A DNA stretch of 64,000 bases from Janthinobacterium sp. PAMC25594 (lineage in GTDB: Bacteria > Pseudomonadota > Gammaproteobacteria > Burkholderiales > Burkholderiaceae_D). The notes under the pieces are model-generated. The model had not been told where the DNA came from, made no database searches, and saw nothing but the letters and a program-made list of their open reading frames with translations. How positions within the stretch are numbered: position 1 is the first letter of the stretch; every line of letters begins with the position of its first letter. A program made the translations under genes and the position numbers. The stretch lies in contig NZ_CP080377.1 of assembly GCF_019443505.1 (NCBI RefSeq), forward strand, positions 4,836,001 through 4,900,000, given 5' to 3'. Of this stretch, positions 34,547 through 43,389 are shown piece by piece.

Positions 34547-35157
34547 TGACAGCATGGACGATAGATGAAGACGGCTGGTGCGACGGCGCGCTGCGCTATG
34601 ACTCGCCGTACCACGATGCGCGCCCGGACGGTGCGCAAGTCGATTTGCTGGTGATCCATAACATCAGCTTGCCGGGCGGCCACTTCGGCGGACCGCATGT
34701 GTCGGACTTGTTTACCGGCCGGGTAGACTATAATGCCGATCCTTCTTTCGCCGACCTGCGTGGCTTGCAGGTGTCGGCGCACTTTTTTGTGCGGCGCGAT
34801 GGTGCGCTGTTGCAATATGTTTCTACTGATCAACGTGCCTGGCATGCCGGCGCGTCCATGTTCGAAGGACGCCCGCAGTGCAATGGCTATTCCATCGGTG
34901 TCGAAATGGAAGGCGCGGACGATGTGCCCTTCCAGCGGCGGCAATACCATGTGCTGGCGGCGCTGACGGCGGCACTGGTGGCGCGCTACGGGCTGTCCCA
35001 GGTGCGCGGCCACGAGCACATTGCGCCGGGGAGGAAGACGGATCCGGGGCCGTTTTTTGACTGGCATTTTTATCAAAAATGCTGGCTGGAAACTATGCGC
35101 GGGCAGCCTGCGTTAGCGCTTACTACGCGGGGATTGGGCTTTCCATCCGTGCCCTGA
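34546..35157 (+). CDS. ampD: 1,6-anhydro-N-acetylmuramyl-L-alanine amidase AmpD
   Basis: 203 residues, usual AmpD length. Zinc ligands are visible: LLVIHNISLPGG (first His), GHEHIAPGRKTDPG (second His and Asp), and SIGVEMEGAD (catalytic Glu area). Cleaves anhydro-muropeptides in the cytoplasm during cell-wall recycling and lowers AmpC-inducing muropeptides. ATG at 34546 overlaps the upstream TGA; this frame gives the conserved WTIDEDGW start. Confidence 0.94.
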   Translation: MTAWTIDEDGWCDGALRYDSPYHDARPDGAQVDLLVIHNISLPGGHFGGPHVSDLFTGRVDYNADPSFADLRGLQVSAHFFVRRDGALLQYVSTDQRAWHAGASMFEGRPQCNGYSIGVEMEGADDVPFQRRQYHVLAALTAALVARYGLSQVRGHEHIAPGRKTDPGPFFDWHFYQKCWLETMRGQPALALTTRGLGFPSVP

Positions 35158-35539
35158 AAAGTCAACCGAAATCGTATATGAAAATACAAAAAATTACGCT
35201 GGCGGATGCCGGAAAACTATTGCATCGGCTTTCGATGGGCACTACAATTAGTGCATAACTTGGATTTAAAGACTATATGTAGTGCCATCACAGACGTTTT
35301 CAGAATTATTACCAAAGCTACCCTGTTTGTTGATATGGCAACGGGAACTGGCGTTTCATCACCCTTGATCGTGTTTCGCGCCAGCCGGGCTGTACAGGTT
35401 GGCCGTATGATTTTTGGCTGTATATTATTTACTATTTAGCAACAAATACCTGAAGAAACCCTGACCATCGGGCGTTCTATTCAACAACACACGCGGCAGC
35501 AAAACTGCAGGCTGACTTTAGCTGACAACGGGAGCTTCA
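35158..35539. other. Intergenic region upstream of nrdA
   Basis: About 380 bases holding the nrdA promoter region with two NrdR-like boxes (35239-35285). No gene is convincing; a short open frame over 35206-35439 has no ribosome site or family resemblance. Confidence 0.6.
35239..35285. promoter_or_regulatory. Two NrdR-like boxes upstream of nrdA
   Basis: Box 1, 35239-35254, is GCACTACAATTAGTGC, a perfect palindrome apart from its centre. Box 2, 35270-35285, is AGACTATATGTAGTGC. Their centres are 31 bases apart, three DNA turns, the spacing usual for tandem NrdR sites of consensus ACAC-TATATA-GTGT type. NrdR represses ribonucleotide reductase genes when (d)ATP is high. Confidence 0.72.
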
Positions 35540-38494
35540 ATGCAATCACCACAAGATATTTCCATCCATCCAACGCCAGTATCGCCAGCGCCAGGCGCGG
35601 CCAATAGCGTGGCGAGCACGGGCGCGGCATTGGGCGACTATCGCATCATCCGTCGCAACGGCGCGGTGGTGGCATTTGAGCCTTCGAAGATCGCCATCGC
35701 CATGACCAAGGCGTTTTTGGCCGTTAACGGCGGCCAGGGCGCCGCTTCGGCACGCGTGCGCGAACTGGTGGAGCAACTGACCGACGGCGTCGTCGCCGCG
35801 CTGGTGCGCCGCCATCCGGGTGGCGGCACCTTCCATATCGAAGACGTGCAAGACCAGGTGGAACTGTCGCTGATGCGTTCGGGCGAGCACGACGTGGCGC
35901 GTGCCTACGTGCTGTACCGCGCCAAGCACATGGAAGAGCGCCGCTTGCAGAAGGAGGCGCTGGGCGCTTCCGCGCAAGTGACCGCCCCCCAACTGAACGT
36001 CACCGACAACGGCGTGCGCCGCCTGCTGGACATGCAGGAAGTGCGCGACCTGATCAACGCCGCCTGCGCCGGCCTGGAAAAGCACGTCGATGCCGACGCC
36101 ATCCTGGCTGAAACCGTGAAAAACCTGTACGACGGCGTGCCCGTCGAAGAGCTGCACAAGTCGGCCATCCTGGCGGCGCGCGCGCTGATGGAAAAAGATC
36201 CGGCCTACAGCCAGGTCACGGCCCGCATCCTGCTGCACACGGTGCGCAAGGAAGTGTTCGGCAAGGAAGTGCCGCAAGCGGCCGCTGCCGCCGAGTACCT
36301 GACGTATTTCCCGCAATATATCGCCAAGGGCATCGCCAACGACCTGCTGAACCCGGTACTTGCCAGTTTCGACCTGGAACGCCTGGCCAAGGCCATCGTT
36401 GCCGACCGCGACTTGCAATTCGGCTACATCGGCCTGCAAACGCTGTATGACCGCTACTTCCTGCACATCCATGACGTGCGCATCGAAATGCCGCAGGCGT
36501 TCTACATGCGCGTGGCCATGGGCCTGTCGCTGAACGAGGCGGACCGCGAAGCGCGCACCATCGAGTTCTACAATCTGCTGTCCTCGTTCGACTTCATGAG
36601 CTCGACGCCGACCCTGTTCAACTCCGGTACCCTGCGTTCGCAACTGTCGTCGTGCTACCTGAGCACCGTCTCGGACGACCTGGAAGGCATCTACGACGCC
36701 ATCAAGGACAACGCGCTGCTGGCCAAGTACGCCGGCGGCCTGGGTAACGACTGGACGCCAGTGCGCGCCCTGGGCGCCCACATCAAGGGCACCAACGGCA
36801 AGTCGCAAGGCGTGGTGCCGTTCCTGAAAGTGGTCAACGACACGGCCGTGGCAGTCAACCAGGGCGGCAAGCGCAAGGGCGCCGTCTGCGCCTACCTGGA
36901 AACCTGGCACATGGACATCGAGGAATTCCTCGACCTGCGCAAGAACACGGGCGACGACCGCCGCCGCACGCACGACATGAACACGGCGAACTGGATTCCC
37001 GACATGTTCATGAAGCGCGTCATGGAAAAAGGCGAGTGGACCCTGTTCTCGCCATCGGAAACGCCGGATTTGCACGACCTGGTCGGCAAGGCCTTTGAAA
37101 AGGCTTACCTGGGCTACGAAGCCAAGGCAGCCGCCGGCGAAATCCGCTCGTTCAAGAAGATCGCCGCGCTGGACCTGTGGCGCAAGATGCTGTCGATGCT
37201 GTTTGAAACGGGCCACCCATGGATCACGTTCAAGGATCCTTGCAACATCCGCAGCCCGCAGTCGCACGTCGGCGTCGTGCACAGCTCGAACCTGTGCACG
37301 GAAATCACGCTGAACACGGGCCCTGACGAAATCGCCGTCTGCAACCTCGGTTCCGTCAACATGCCGGCGCACATGAAGGAAGGCAAGCTCGATCACGTCA
37401 AGCTGGCCAAGACCGTGCGCACCGCCATGCGCATGCTCGACAACGTCATCGACATCAATTACTACGCGGTCGAGAAGGCGCGCAATTCGAACATGCGCCA
37501 CCGTCCGGTCGGCATGGGCGTGATGGGCTTCCAGGATTGCCTGCACATGATGCGCATCCCGTTCGCCTCGGACGCAGCGGTCAGCTTCGCCGACACCTCG
37601 ATGGAAGCCGTCTGCTACTACGCCTACCTGGCGTCGACGGAACTGGCCGAAGAGCGCGGCCGCTATGAATCGTATGCCGGTTCGCTGTGGGACCGCGGCA
37701 TCCTGCCACAGGACTCGGTCAAACTGCTGGCCGAGGAGCGCGGCGGCTACCTGGAAGTCGATTCCTCGTCGGCCATGGACTGGACCCCGGTGCGCGAACG
37801 CATCGCCAAGTTCGGCATGCGCAACTCGAACTGCGTGGCGATCGCCCCGACGGCGACGATTTCGAACATCATCGGCGTGTCGGCCTGTATCGAGCCGACG
37901 TTCCAGAACCTGTATGTGAAATCGAACCTGTCGGGCGAATTCACCGAGATCAACGGCTACCTGGTGCGCGACCTGAAGGCGCGCGACCTGTGGGATGAAG
38001 TCATGATCTCCGACCTGAAGTACTTCGACGGTTCGCTGGTGAAGATCGACCGCATCCCGCAAGACTTGCGCGACATCTACGCCACCGCCTTTGAAGTGTC
38101 GCCAAGCTGGCTGGTGGAAGCGGCTTCGCGTCGCCAGAAGTGGATCGACCAGGCCCAGTCGCTGAACATCTACATGGCTGGCGCGTCGGGCAAGAAGCTC
38201 GACGAGACCTACAAGCTGGCATGGCTGCGTGGCCTGAAAACCACCTACTACCTGCGCACCATCGCCGCTACCCACATGGAGAAATCGACCTCCAAGACGG
38301 GTGCCCTGAACGCCGTGGCAGTCGATGGCGGCATGTCGGCCAGCGCCCAGAGCGCCCAGGCTGCGGTCCTGGCGGCAGCCGCTGCCGCCGTGGTGGCGCC
38401 CGTGGTGGCAGCTGCGGCGGACGACGCCGATGGCGAAGCCTGCTACCTGCGTCCGGGAGATGACGGCTTTGAGGAATGCGAAGCCTGCCAGTAA
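35540..38494 (+). CDS. nrdA: Ribonucleotide reductase class Ia, large subunit
   Basis: 984 residues: long NrdA of the proteobacterial type. An N-terminal ATP-cone at about 35-130 (RRNGAVVAFEPSKIAIAMTKA), catalytic domain with SSCYLSTVSDDLEGIY (a catalytic Cys), KRKGAVCAYLETWHMD, NLCTEITLNTGPDEIAVCNLGS (radical Cys and partner region), and ATISNIIGVSACIEPTFQ. The C-terminal tail ends ECEACQ, with the redox pair that takes electrons from thioredoxin or glutaredoxin. An unusual Ala-rich insertion (about 935-965) stands before the tail. Makes dNDPs. Followed by nrdB and preceded by NrdR-like boxes. Confidence 0.97.
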   Translation: MQSPQDISIHPTPVSPAPGAANSVASTGAALGDYRIIRRNGAVVAFEPSKIAIAMTKAFLAVNGGQGAASARVRELVEQLTDGVVAALVRRHPGGGTFHIEDVQDQVELSLMRSGEHDVARAYVLYRAKHMEERRLQKEALGASAQVTAPQLNVTDNGVRRLLDMQEVRDLINAACAGLEKHVDADAILAETVKNLYDGVPVEELHKSAILAARALMEKDPAYSQVTARILLHTVRKEVFGKEVPQAAAAAEYLTYFPQYIAKGIANDLLNPVLASFDLERLAKAIVADRDLQFGYIGLQTLYDRYFLHIHDVRIEMPQAFYMRVAMGLSLNEADREARTIEFYNLLSSFDFMSSTPTLFNSGTLRSQLSSCYLSTVSDDLEGIYDAIKDNALLAKYAGGLGNDWTPVRALGAHIKGTNGKSQGVVPFLKVVNDTAVAVNQGGKRKGAVCAYLETWHMDIEEFLDLRKNTGDDRRRTHDMNTANWIPDMFMKRVMEKGEWTLFSPSETPDLHDLVGKAFEKAYLGYEAKAAAGEIRSFKKIAALDLWRKMLSMLFETGHPWITFKDPCNIRSPQSHVGVVHSSNLCTEITLNTGPDEIAVCNLGSVNMPAHMKEGKLDHVKLAKTVRTAMRMLDNVIDINYYAVEKARNSNMRHRPVGMGVMGFQDCLHMMRIPFASDAAVSFADTSMEAVCYYAYLASTELAEERGRYESYAGSLWDRGILPQDSVKLLAEERGGYLEVDSSSAMDWTPVRERIAKFGMRNSNCVAIAPTATISNIIGVSACIEPTFQNLYVKSNLSGEFTEINGYLVRDLKARDLWDEVMISDLKYFDGSLVKIDRIPQDLRDIYATAFEVSPSWLVEAASRRQKWIDQAQSLNIYMAGASGKKLDETYKLAWLRGLKTTYYLRTIAATHMEKSTSKTGALNAVAVDGGMSASAQSAQAAVLAAAAAAVVAPVVAAAADDADGEACYLRPGDDGFEECEACQ

Positions 38495-38505
38495 AATTTT
38501 AGTTG

Positions 38506-38527
38506 TCAGCCCAGTACTTCTGGGCTG
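38506..38527 (+). other. Hairpin between nrdA and nrdB
   Basis: CAGCCCAG-TACTT-CTGGGCTG, an 8-bp stem just after the nrdA stop codon without a T-run. It may stabilise the nrdA message or be a weak attenuator. Confidence 0.45.
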
Positions 38528-38612
38528 ATTCAATGTTGTTAATGTCCGCATTGTCCGATACAACGGGCCTGTTGCGGATCGCCGGCTCGCCGGCATGGAA
38601 AGGAAGAAGATT

Positions 38613-39764
38613 ATGTCGTTGTCCTGGGATGATGAAACCACGTCGGCAGCTGTGCCGCGTCCGGCGCAGCAAGCGCCATTGGGAAATACCGAATTGAACC
38701 TGCCGGCCGGTGCCGAGCCGTCCGAAGCGAACGCCGAGCAAGTGGCGCGCCGCGTGAATGCCGACGACAAGCGCATCATCAACGGCAAGACGGACGTCAA
38801 CCAGCTGGTGCCGTTCAAGTACAAGTGGGCGTGGGACAAATACCTGGCCGGCTGCGCCAACCACTGGATGCCGCAGGAAGTGAACATGCAGCGCGATATC
38901 GAGCTGTGGAAAAACCCGAACGGCCTGACGGACGACGAGCGCCGCCTGGTCAAGCGCAACCTGGGTTTCTTCGTGACGGCCGACTCGCTGGCCGCCAACA
39001 ACATCGTGCTGGGCACCTACCGCCACATCACGGCGCCCGAGTGCCGCCAGTACCTGCTGCGCCAGGCGTTCGAGGAAGCGATCCACACGCACGCCTACCA
39101 GTACATCGTCGAGTCGCTGGGCCTGGATGAAGGCGAGATCTTTAACGCCTACAACGAAGTCAAGTCGATCCGCGACAAGGATGAATTCCTGATCCCGTTC
39201 ATCAATACGCTGACCGACCCCGCGTTTGTCACCGGCACGGTGGAAAACGACCAGAAGCTGCTGAAGTCCCTGATCGTGTTTGCCTGCCTGATGGAGGGTT
39301 TGTTCTTCTACGTCGGCTTCACGCAGATCCTGGCGCTGGGCCGCCAGAACAAGATGATGGGCGCCGCCGAGCAGTACCAGTACATCCTGCGCGACGAATC
39401 GATGCACTGCAACTTCGGCATCGACTTGATCAACACGATCAAGATGGAAAACCCGCAGCTGTGGACGGCCGAATTCCGCGAAGAGATCAAAGTGCTGTTC
39501 ATGCAAGCCGTGGAACTGGAATACGCGTACGCGGAAGACACCATGCCACGCGGCGTTCTGGGTCTGAACGCGCCGATGTTCAAGGGCTATCTGCGCTTCA
39601 TCGCCAACCGCCGCGCGCAGCAGATCGGCCTCGAGCCGCTGTTCGCGCAAGAGGAAAATCCGTTCCCGTGGATGAGCGAAATGATCGACATGAAGAAGGA
39701 ACGCAACTTCTTCGAGACGCGCGTGACCGAGTATCAAACCGGTGGTGCGTTGAACTGGGAATAA
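38613..39764 (+). CDS. nrdB: Ribonucleotide reductase class Ia, small subunit
   Basis: 383 residues. Iron and radical residues match the class Ia plan: Asp in TADSLAANN, Glu and His in [11 protein letters not shown] with the radical Tyr four residues after the His, Glu in [12 protein letters not shown], and Glu/His in [14 protein letters not shown]. Holds the di-iron tyrosyl radical for NrdA. I chose ATG at 38613 (GGAAGAAG upstream); an ATG at 38595 would add six residues. A strong terminator follows at 39788. Confidence 0.96.
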   Translation: MSLSWDDETTSAAVPRPAQQAPLGNTELNLPAGAEPSEANAEQVARRVNADDKRIINGKTDVNQLVPFKYKWAWDKYLAGCANHWMPQEVNMQRDIELWKNPNGLTDDERRLVKRNLGFFVTADSLAANNIVLGTYRHITAPECRQYLLRQAFEEAIHTHAYQYIVESLGLDEGEIFNAYNEVKSIRDKDEFLIPFINTLTDPAFVTGTVENDQKLLKSLIVFACLMEGLFFYVGFTQILALGRQNKMMGAAEQYQYILRDESMHCNFGIDLINTIKMENPQLWTAEFREEIKVLFMQAVELEYAYAEDTMPRGVLGLNAPMFKGYLRFIANRRAQQIGLEPLFAQEENPFPWMSEMIDMKKERNFFETRVTEYQTGGALNWE

Positions 39765-39787
39765 GCGTTTTTCAGGCTACGCCAGGA

Positions 39788-39818
39788 AGCGCCGTCATCG
39801 TGACGGCGCTTTTTTTTC
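39788..39818 (+). terminator. Terminator after nrdB
   Basis: AGCGCCGTCA-TCG-TGACGGCGCT followed by seven T: a perfect 10-bp stem with a 3-base loop. Confidence 0.95.
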
Positions 39819-40022
39819 GCGTGCATGGCGGCGGCAAAATGCATGCTTCAATCGGCGATGCGACGAGGCTTGCGCCTGGATTTTCGGATGCCGCGCATGG
39901 AGGCATGGCGGGCCCAAAAAATCATTTCAGGACACGCTGGCGGCGGCATTTGCCGCGCGATTGTGCGATAGCACGCGTAACGTGCAAAAAAGCGCCTGAA
40001 AACGTGTCGTGCCGGTTGCGCA
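39819..40022. other. Intergenic stretch after the nrdB terminator
   Basis: About 200 bases with no convincing gene or repeat. It ends at the putative promoter of the small RNA candidate (40023). Confidence 0.5.
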
Positions 40023-40206
40023 TTGACAAGGTTTTCGTGTACTTTATGAGATTGCAAATGCGAGCGTTAGAATGCGGGGTTTTATAACCAGCGCGGTAGC
40101 GAAAAAAGCTCGCAAAACAGGGATACAGATTTACACGGATATGCACAAAACCACACCGTTTTCGTCTGCCGCCGTGCCCGAATTTTTTCAGGCATGGCGG
40201 TTTTTT
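40023..40206 (+). ncRNA. Candidate small RNA with own promoter and terminator
   Basis: A perfect -35 box TTGACA (40023-40028), a 16-base spacer and a -10-like TATGAG suggest a start near 40057. A terminator follows at 40169-40206: CCGCCGTGCC, loop CGAATTTTTTCA, GGCATGGCGG, six T. The ~150-base transcript has no good ribosome site or long frame. I know no family match; it is a prediction only. Confidence 0.5.
40169..40206 (+). terminator. Terminator of the candidate small RNA
   Basis: CCGCCGTGCC / GGCATGGCGG, 10-bp stem with one G-T pair, AT-rich loop of 12, then TTTTTT. It lies far upstream of the histone-like gene with no coding sequence ending there. Confidence 0.8.
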
Positions 40207-40502
40207 ATTTGACGCATGGGTGTTGTGGCGAGCGCGATGCGAGGAGCGAAAAAACGCACGGCATCGAAAACGAATGACCGAATTCAGACTTTGCCACCAG
40301 CTGCGAGATAAAGCAGGGTGGCACCGACGATGGCTGAAGTGCTGCAAACGTGAGGAGTTGCAGCAGTTCAGCTGGTGCCGAATTCATTAGCGCAAACGAC
40401 CGTTTGTGCCGATGAATAATTCGCCTGGCCTATCCCTGTGGTGGGTCGGACGGGTTTAAATCTTGTAGCTTAAATTTCTCATCTCAGATGAAGGAGAGAC
40501 AA
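40207..40502. other. Structured leader region upstream of the histone H1-like gene
   Basis: Contains nested inverted repeats: GAATTC...ACCAGCTG (40280-40303) with CAGCTGGT...GAATTC (40369-40385), an inner 8-bp hairpin TGCTGCAA/TTGCAGCA (40340-40365), and GCGCAAAC/GTTTGTGC (40390-40409). A ribosome site AAGGAG precedes the start codon. This could be an RNA leader that controls the gene; no known riboswitch class is recognised. Confidence 0.55.
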
Positions 40503-41705
40503 ATGGCAACAGCCGCTAAGAAATCAGAAGTAAAGAAACCAGCCGCCAAGGCTGCTCCTGCCGCGAAGAAGCCGGCAGCCGCAGTCAAGACGGTTGCCGC
40601 TAAACCAGCTGCCAAAGCCGCAGCGAAACCAGCCGCCAAACCAGTCGCCAAAGCCGCAGCCAAGCCTGCAGCAAAAGTGGCCGCCAAGCCGGCAGCAAAA
40701 GTGGCAGCCAAGCCAGTAGCGAAAGCCGCAGCGAAACCAGCGGCCAAGGCAGCAGCTAAGCCGGCAGCCAAGCTGGTAGCCAAGCCAGCCGCGAAAGTGG
40801 CAGCGAAACCTGCCGCCAAGGCAGCCGCCAAGCCTGTCGTGAAAAAAGCCGTTGCCAAGCCAGCAGCAAAAGCCGCGGCAAAACCAGCGGCCAAAGCGGC
40901 AGCAAAACCAGCAGCCAAGCCAGCAGTGAAAAAAGCCGCAGCGAAACCTGCCGCCAAACCGGTCGCCAAGGCAGCAGCCAAGCCAGCAGCGAAAAAAGTC
41001 GTCGCCAAGGCAGCAGCCAAGCCGGCCGCCAAAGCAGCAGCGAAGCCAGCAGCAAAAGCTGCAGCCAAGCCAGCGGCCAAGGCAGCAGCAAAGCCGGCAG
41101 CAAAAGCGGCAGCCAAGCCAGCCGCCAAGGCAGCAGCGAAAAAAGTCGTTGCCAAGCCGGTCGTCAAAGCAGCAGCCAAGCCAGCAGCGAAAGCCGCAGC
41201 GAAACCTGCCGCCAAAGCAGTAGCGAAGCCAGCAGCGAAAAAAGTCGTCGCCAAGCCAGCCGCCAAGGTAGCAGCGAAGCCGGCAGCCAAAGCTGCAGCC
41301 AAGCCAGCGGCCAAGGTAGCAGCCAAGCCGGTAGCGAAAGTTGCCGCCAAGCCAGCAGCTAAAGTGGCCGCCAAACCGGTCGCCAAAGCAGCAGCGAAAC
41401 CTGCCGCCAAGGTTGCAGCGAAACCTGCAGCCAAGCCAGCGGCCAAGGTAGCAGCCAAGCCAGCAGCGAAAGCCGCAGCGAAACCTGCCGCCAAGCCAGC
41501 CGCGGCGCCAGTCGTGGCAGCGGCAGCAGCGGCACCTGCCGCCGTGGTCGCCAAGCCAGCCGCCAAGAAGGCCGCGCCTAAAAAGGCCGCACCGAAGAAG
41601 GCAGCGCCTGTCGCCAAGCCATCGGCACCTATCGCACCTGTAGCAAAAACCGTGTTGGCACCGGCTGCAGCCTGGCCATTCCCAACCAGCACCCGCCCAT
41701 CGTAA
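40503..41705 (+). CDS. Histone H1-like Ala/Lys/Pro-rich DNA-binding protein
   Basis: 400 residues made almost wholly of repeats of KPAAKAAAKPAAK type, with occasional KKVVAKP and KPVAKVA variants; strongly basic. The N-terminus is MATAAKKSEVKKPAAKAAPA and the last ~70 residues become Ala/Val-rich, ending WPFPTSTRPS. It resembles the histone H1-like proteins of betaproteobacteria (AlgP, HctB and Bordetella BpH1 types), thought to bind and compact DNA. The start at 40503 has AAGGAG 7 bases upstream. Its antisense frame is also open for 402 codons, an effect of the repeat. Repeat number probably varies between strains. Confidence 0.88.
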   Translation: MATAAKKSEVKKPAAKAAPAAKKPAAAVKTVAAKPAAKAAAKPAAKPVAKAAAKPAAKVAAKPAAKVAAKPVAKAAAKPAAKAAAKPAAKLVAKPAAKVAAKPAAKAAAKPVVKKAVAKPAAKAAAKPAAKAAAKPAAKPAVKKAAAKPAAKPVAKAAAKPAAKKVVAKAAAKPAAKAAAKPAAKAAAKPAAKAAAKPAAKAAAKPAAKAAAKKVVAKPVVKAAAKPAAKAAAKPAAKAVAKPAAKKVVAKPAAKVAAKPAAKAAAKPAAKVAAKPVAKVAAKPAAKVAAKPVAKAAAKPAAKVAAKPAAKPAAKVAAKPAAKAAAKPAAKPAAAPVVAAAAAAPAAVVAKPAAKKAAPKKAAPKKAAPVAKPSAPIAPVAKTVLAPAAAWPFPTSTRPS

Positions 41706-41740
41706 TTTCGACGATACGGGTGCCTGGATGAGGCAACACG

Positions 41741-41776
41741 CCGCTGTGTGACTCAATCACACAGCGGTTTTTTTTT
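41741..41776 (+). terminator. Terminator after the histone-like gene
   Basis: CCGCTGTGTGA-CTCAA-TCACACAGCGG followed by nine T. An 11-bp perfect stem; the YggT gene begins 13 bases later. Confidence 0.95.
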
Positions 41777-41788
41777 GGAGAATTAGTC

Positions 41789-42322
41789 GTGCTGATCGTT
41801 ATCCTTACATTGATCGTTGATACCATTGCCACCTTGCTGGGCGGCGTATTGCTGCTGCGCTTCTGGATGCAGGCGGTGCGCGTGCGGCCCCCTTCATCGG
41901 TGGCGCAATTCACGTTTCAATTGTCCGACTGGCTGGTGCGCCCCCTGCGCCGCGTGGTGCCGGGCGTGGGCGGGTATGACTGGGCCAGCCTGATCGGCGC
42001 CTTCCTGATCGTGCTGCTGGCCAGTTCGGTGCTGTTTATTTCAGGCGCTCCCGTCGAAGTGGTGCTGCTCAAGTCGCTGCAACGCTTCCTGCAATGGATA
42101 CTCTACGGTTTCATGGCCCTGCTGATCATCGAAGCCATCTTCAGCTGGGTCAACCCGCATGCGCCGCTGGCGCCGTTTGTTCGCGCCCTGAACGAGCCGC
42201 TGCTGCGTCCGATCCGCAAGGTCGTGCCGCTGGTCGGCAGCCTGGACTTGTCGCTGCTGGTGGCGCTGATTCTGTTGCAGATCGCGCAAGTGCTGGTGGG
42301 GATGATTATTGTGCTGCGATGA
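41789..42322 (+). CDS. yggT: YggT family membrane protein
   Basis: 177 residues with two YggT repeats, each a pair of hydrophobic helices with a conserved RP.R.V.P motif (LVRPLRRVVPGVGGYDWASL and LLRPIRKVVPLVGSLDLSLL). YggT proteins are thought to help the cell respond to osmotic or ion stress or aid cell division; not settled. GTG start with GGAG 8 bases before it. Confidence 0.9.
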   Translation: MLIVILTLIVDTIATLLGGVLLLRFWMQAVRVRPPSSVAQFTFQLSDWLVRPLRRVVPGVGGYDWASLIGAFLIVLLASSVLFISGAPVEVVLLKSLQRFLQWILYGFMALLIIEAIFSWVNPHAPLAPFVRALNEPLLRPIRKVVPLVGSLDLSLLVALILLQIAQVLVGMIIVLR

Positions 42323-42335
42323 CGGTGATGGTGGC

Positions 42336-42436
42336 GTAGGTCGGGTTAGCGTAGCGTAACCCGACGTCACCCGCCATGCCAATGATGTTGTCGGATTACG
42401 CGTGGCTGCGCCCCGCTAATCCGACCTACGACCTAC
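42336..42436. repeat. REP-like palindromic repeat, paired copies with compensatory changes
   Basis: First hairpin GTAGGTCGGGTTA-GCGTAGCG-TAACCCGAC, second TGTCGGATTACGCG ... CGCTAATCCGACCTACG. In the first, GGGTTA/TAACCC replaces GGATTA/TAATCC of the other copies on both arms, so base pairing is kept. It lies between the converging YggT and kinase genes. Confidence 0.85.
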
Positions 42437-42439
42437 ATA

Positions 42440-43378
42440 TTAATAGCGGTAACCGAACGCCGCTTCAAACTGCTCGGCGATGCTTTCGGGCGTAAACACA
42501 TGGTTTTGCGCGCCCTGCGTGGCGATTTTGATCGCGCCCAGCAGGCTGGCCAGGCGGCCGCTGGTTTCCCAGCCCAGGTCGTTGGTGATGCCGAACAGCA
42601 AGCCAGCACGGTAAGCGTCGCCGCAACCGGTCGGGTCCAGCACTTCCTTGGCGGTCACGACAGGAATGTCGATGCGCTTGCCGTCCGTATAGATTTCCGA
42701 ACCTTTTTCGCCACGCGTGACGATCAGCGCGTCCAGGCGGCTGGCGATGTCCGGCAGGGTCAAGCCCGTACGTTCCATCAACATTTCCATCTCATAATCG
42801 TTGGCCGATACATACGTGGCTTTGTCGATGAAGTCGATCAACTGTTCGCCATTGAAGCGTGGCAACTGTTGACCCGGGTCGAACATGAAGGGGATGCCCA
42901 GCTCGGCCAGGTCGGCGGCGTGCTTGAGCATGCCAAGGTCGCCGTCGGGCGAAATGATGGCAACCTTGGCCGGGCCCGCATTGGCGACCGGGTTTTCATG
43001 CGCGAACGACATGGCACCCGGGTGGAAGGCATTGATCTGGTTATTGTCCGCATCGGCCGTGACGAAGCACTGCGCGTTGTAGCTGTCGGCCTTGATCAGG
43101 ATGTTGGCGGTGGAAATGCCCAGCTTTTGCAGGCGTTCCAGGTAGGCGGCGCTGTCCTGGCCCATGACGCCGACGATGCGCGGGTCGCCGCCCAGCATTT
43201 TCAGGCTGTAGGCGATGTTGCCCGAGCAGCCGCCGAACTCCGTGCGCATGGTGGGCACGAGGAAGGACACGTTCACCTTGTGCAATTGGTCGGCCAGCAG
43301 CGATTCGCCGAAGCGGCCGGGGAATTGCATGATGGTGTCGGTGGCGAGCGAGCCGCAGATCAGCGATGTGTTGGTCAT
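42440..43378 (-). CDS. PfkB-family carbohydrate/adenosine kinase
   Basis: 312 residues. PfkB signatures: GGCSGNIAYSLKMLGG near residue 50 and, at the C-terminal catalytic site, DPTGCGDAYRAGLLFG (about 257-272) with the catalytic Asp in GCGD. Phosphorylates a sugar or nucleoside with ATP; similar betaproteobacterial proteins are annotated as adenosine kinases, but the substrate is uncertain. Starts 11 bases after the zinc-ribbon gene on the same strand. The REP-like repeat lies just past its end. Confidence 0.87.
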   Translation of the reverse strand: MTNTSLICGSLATDTIMQFPGRFGESLLADQLHKVNVSFLVPTMRTEFGGCSGNIAYSLKMLGGDPRIVGVMGQDSAAYLERLQKLGISTANILIKADSYNAQCFVTADADNNQINAFHPGAMSFAHENPVANAGPAKVAIISPDGDLGMLKHAADLAELGIPFMFDPGQQLPRFNGEQLIDFIDKATYVSANDYEMEMLMERTGLTLPDIASRLDALIVTRGEKGSEIYTDGKRIDIPVVTAKEVLDPTGCGDAYRAGLLFGITNDLGWETSGRLASLLGAIKIATQGAQNHVFTPESIAEQFEAAFGYRY

Positions 43379-43389
43379 GATAGTGTCGG

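Noticed and set aside
35206..35439. 77-codon frame upstream of nrdA
   Set aside because: It lies over the NrdR-like boxes, has no ribosome site and no recognisable sequence.
35546..39016. 1156-codon minus strand open frame
   Set aside because: Antisense to nrdA and nrdB; no motifs, and composition like a shadow frame.
40484..41692. 402-codon minus strand open frame opposite the histone-like gene
   Set aside because: The repeat (KPAAK) reads as Ala/Gly/Leu on the reverse strand; no ribosome site or family resemblance.
40503..41705. CRISPR array
   Set aside because: Repeats are in-frame coding units of variable length without unique spacers of constant length.
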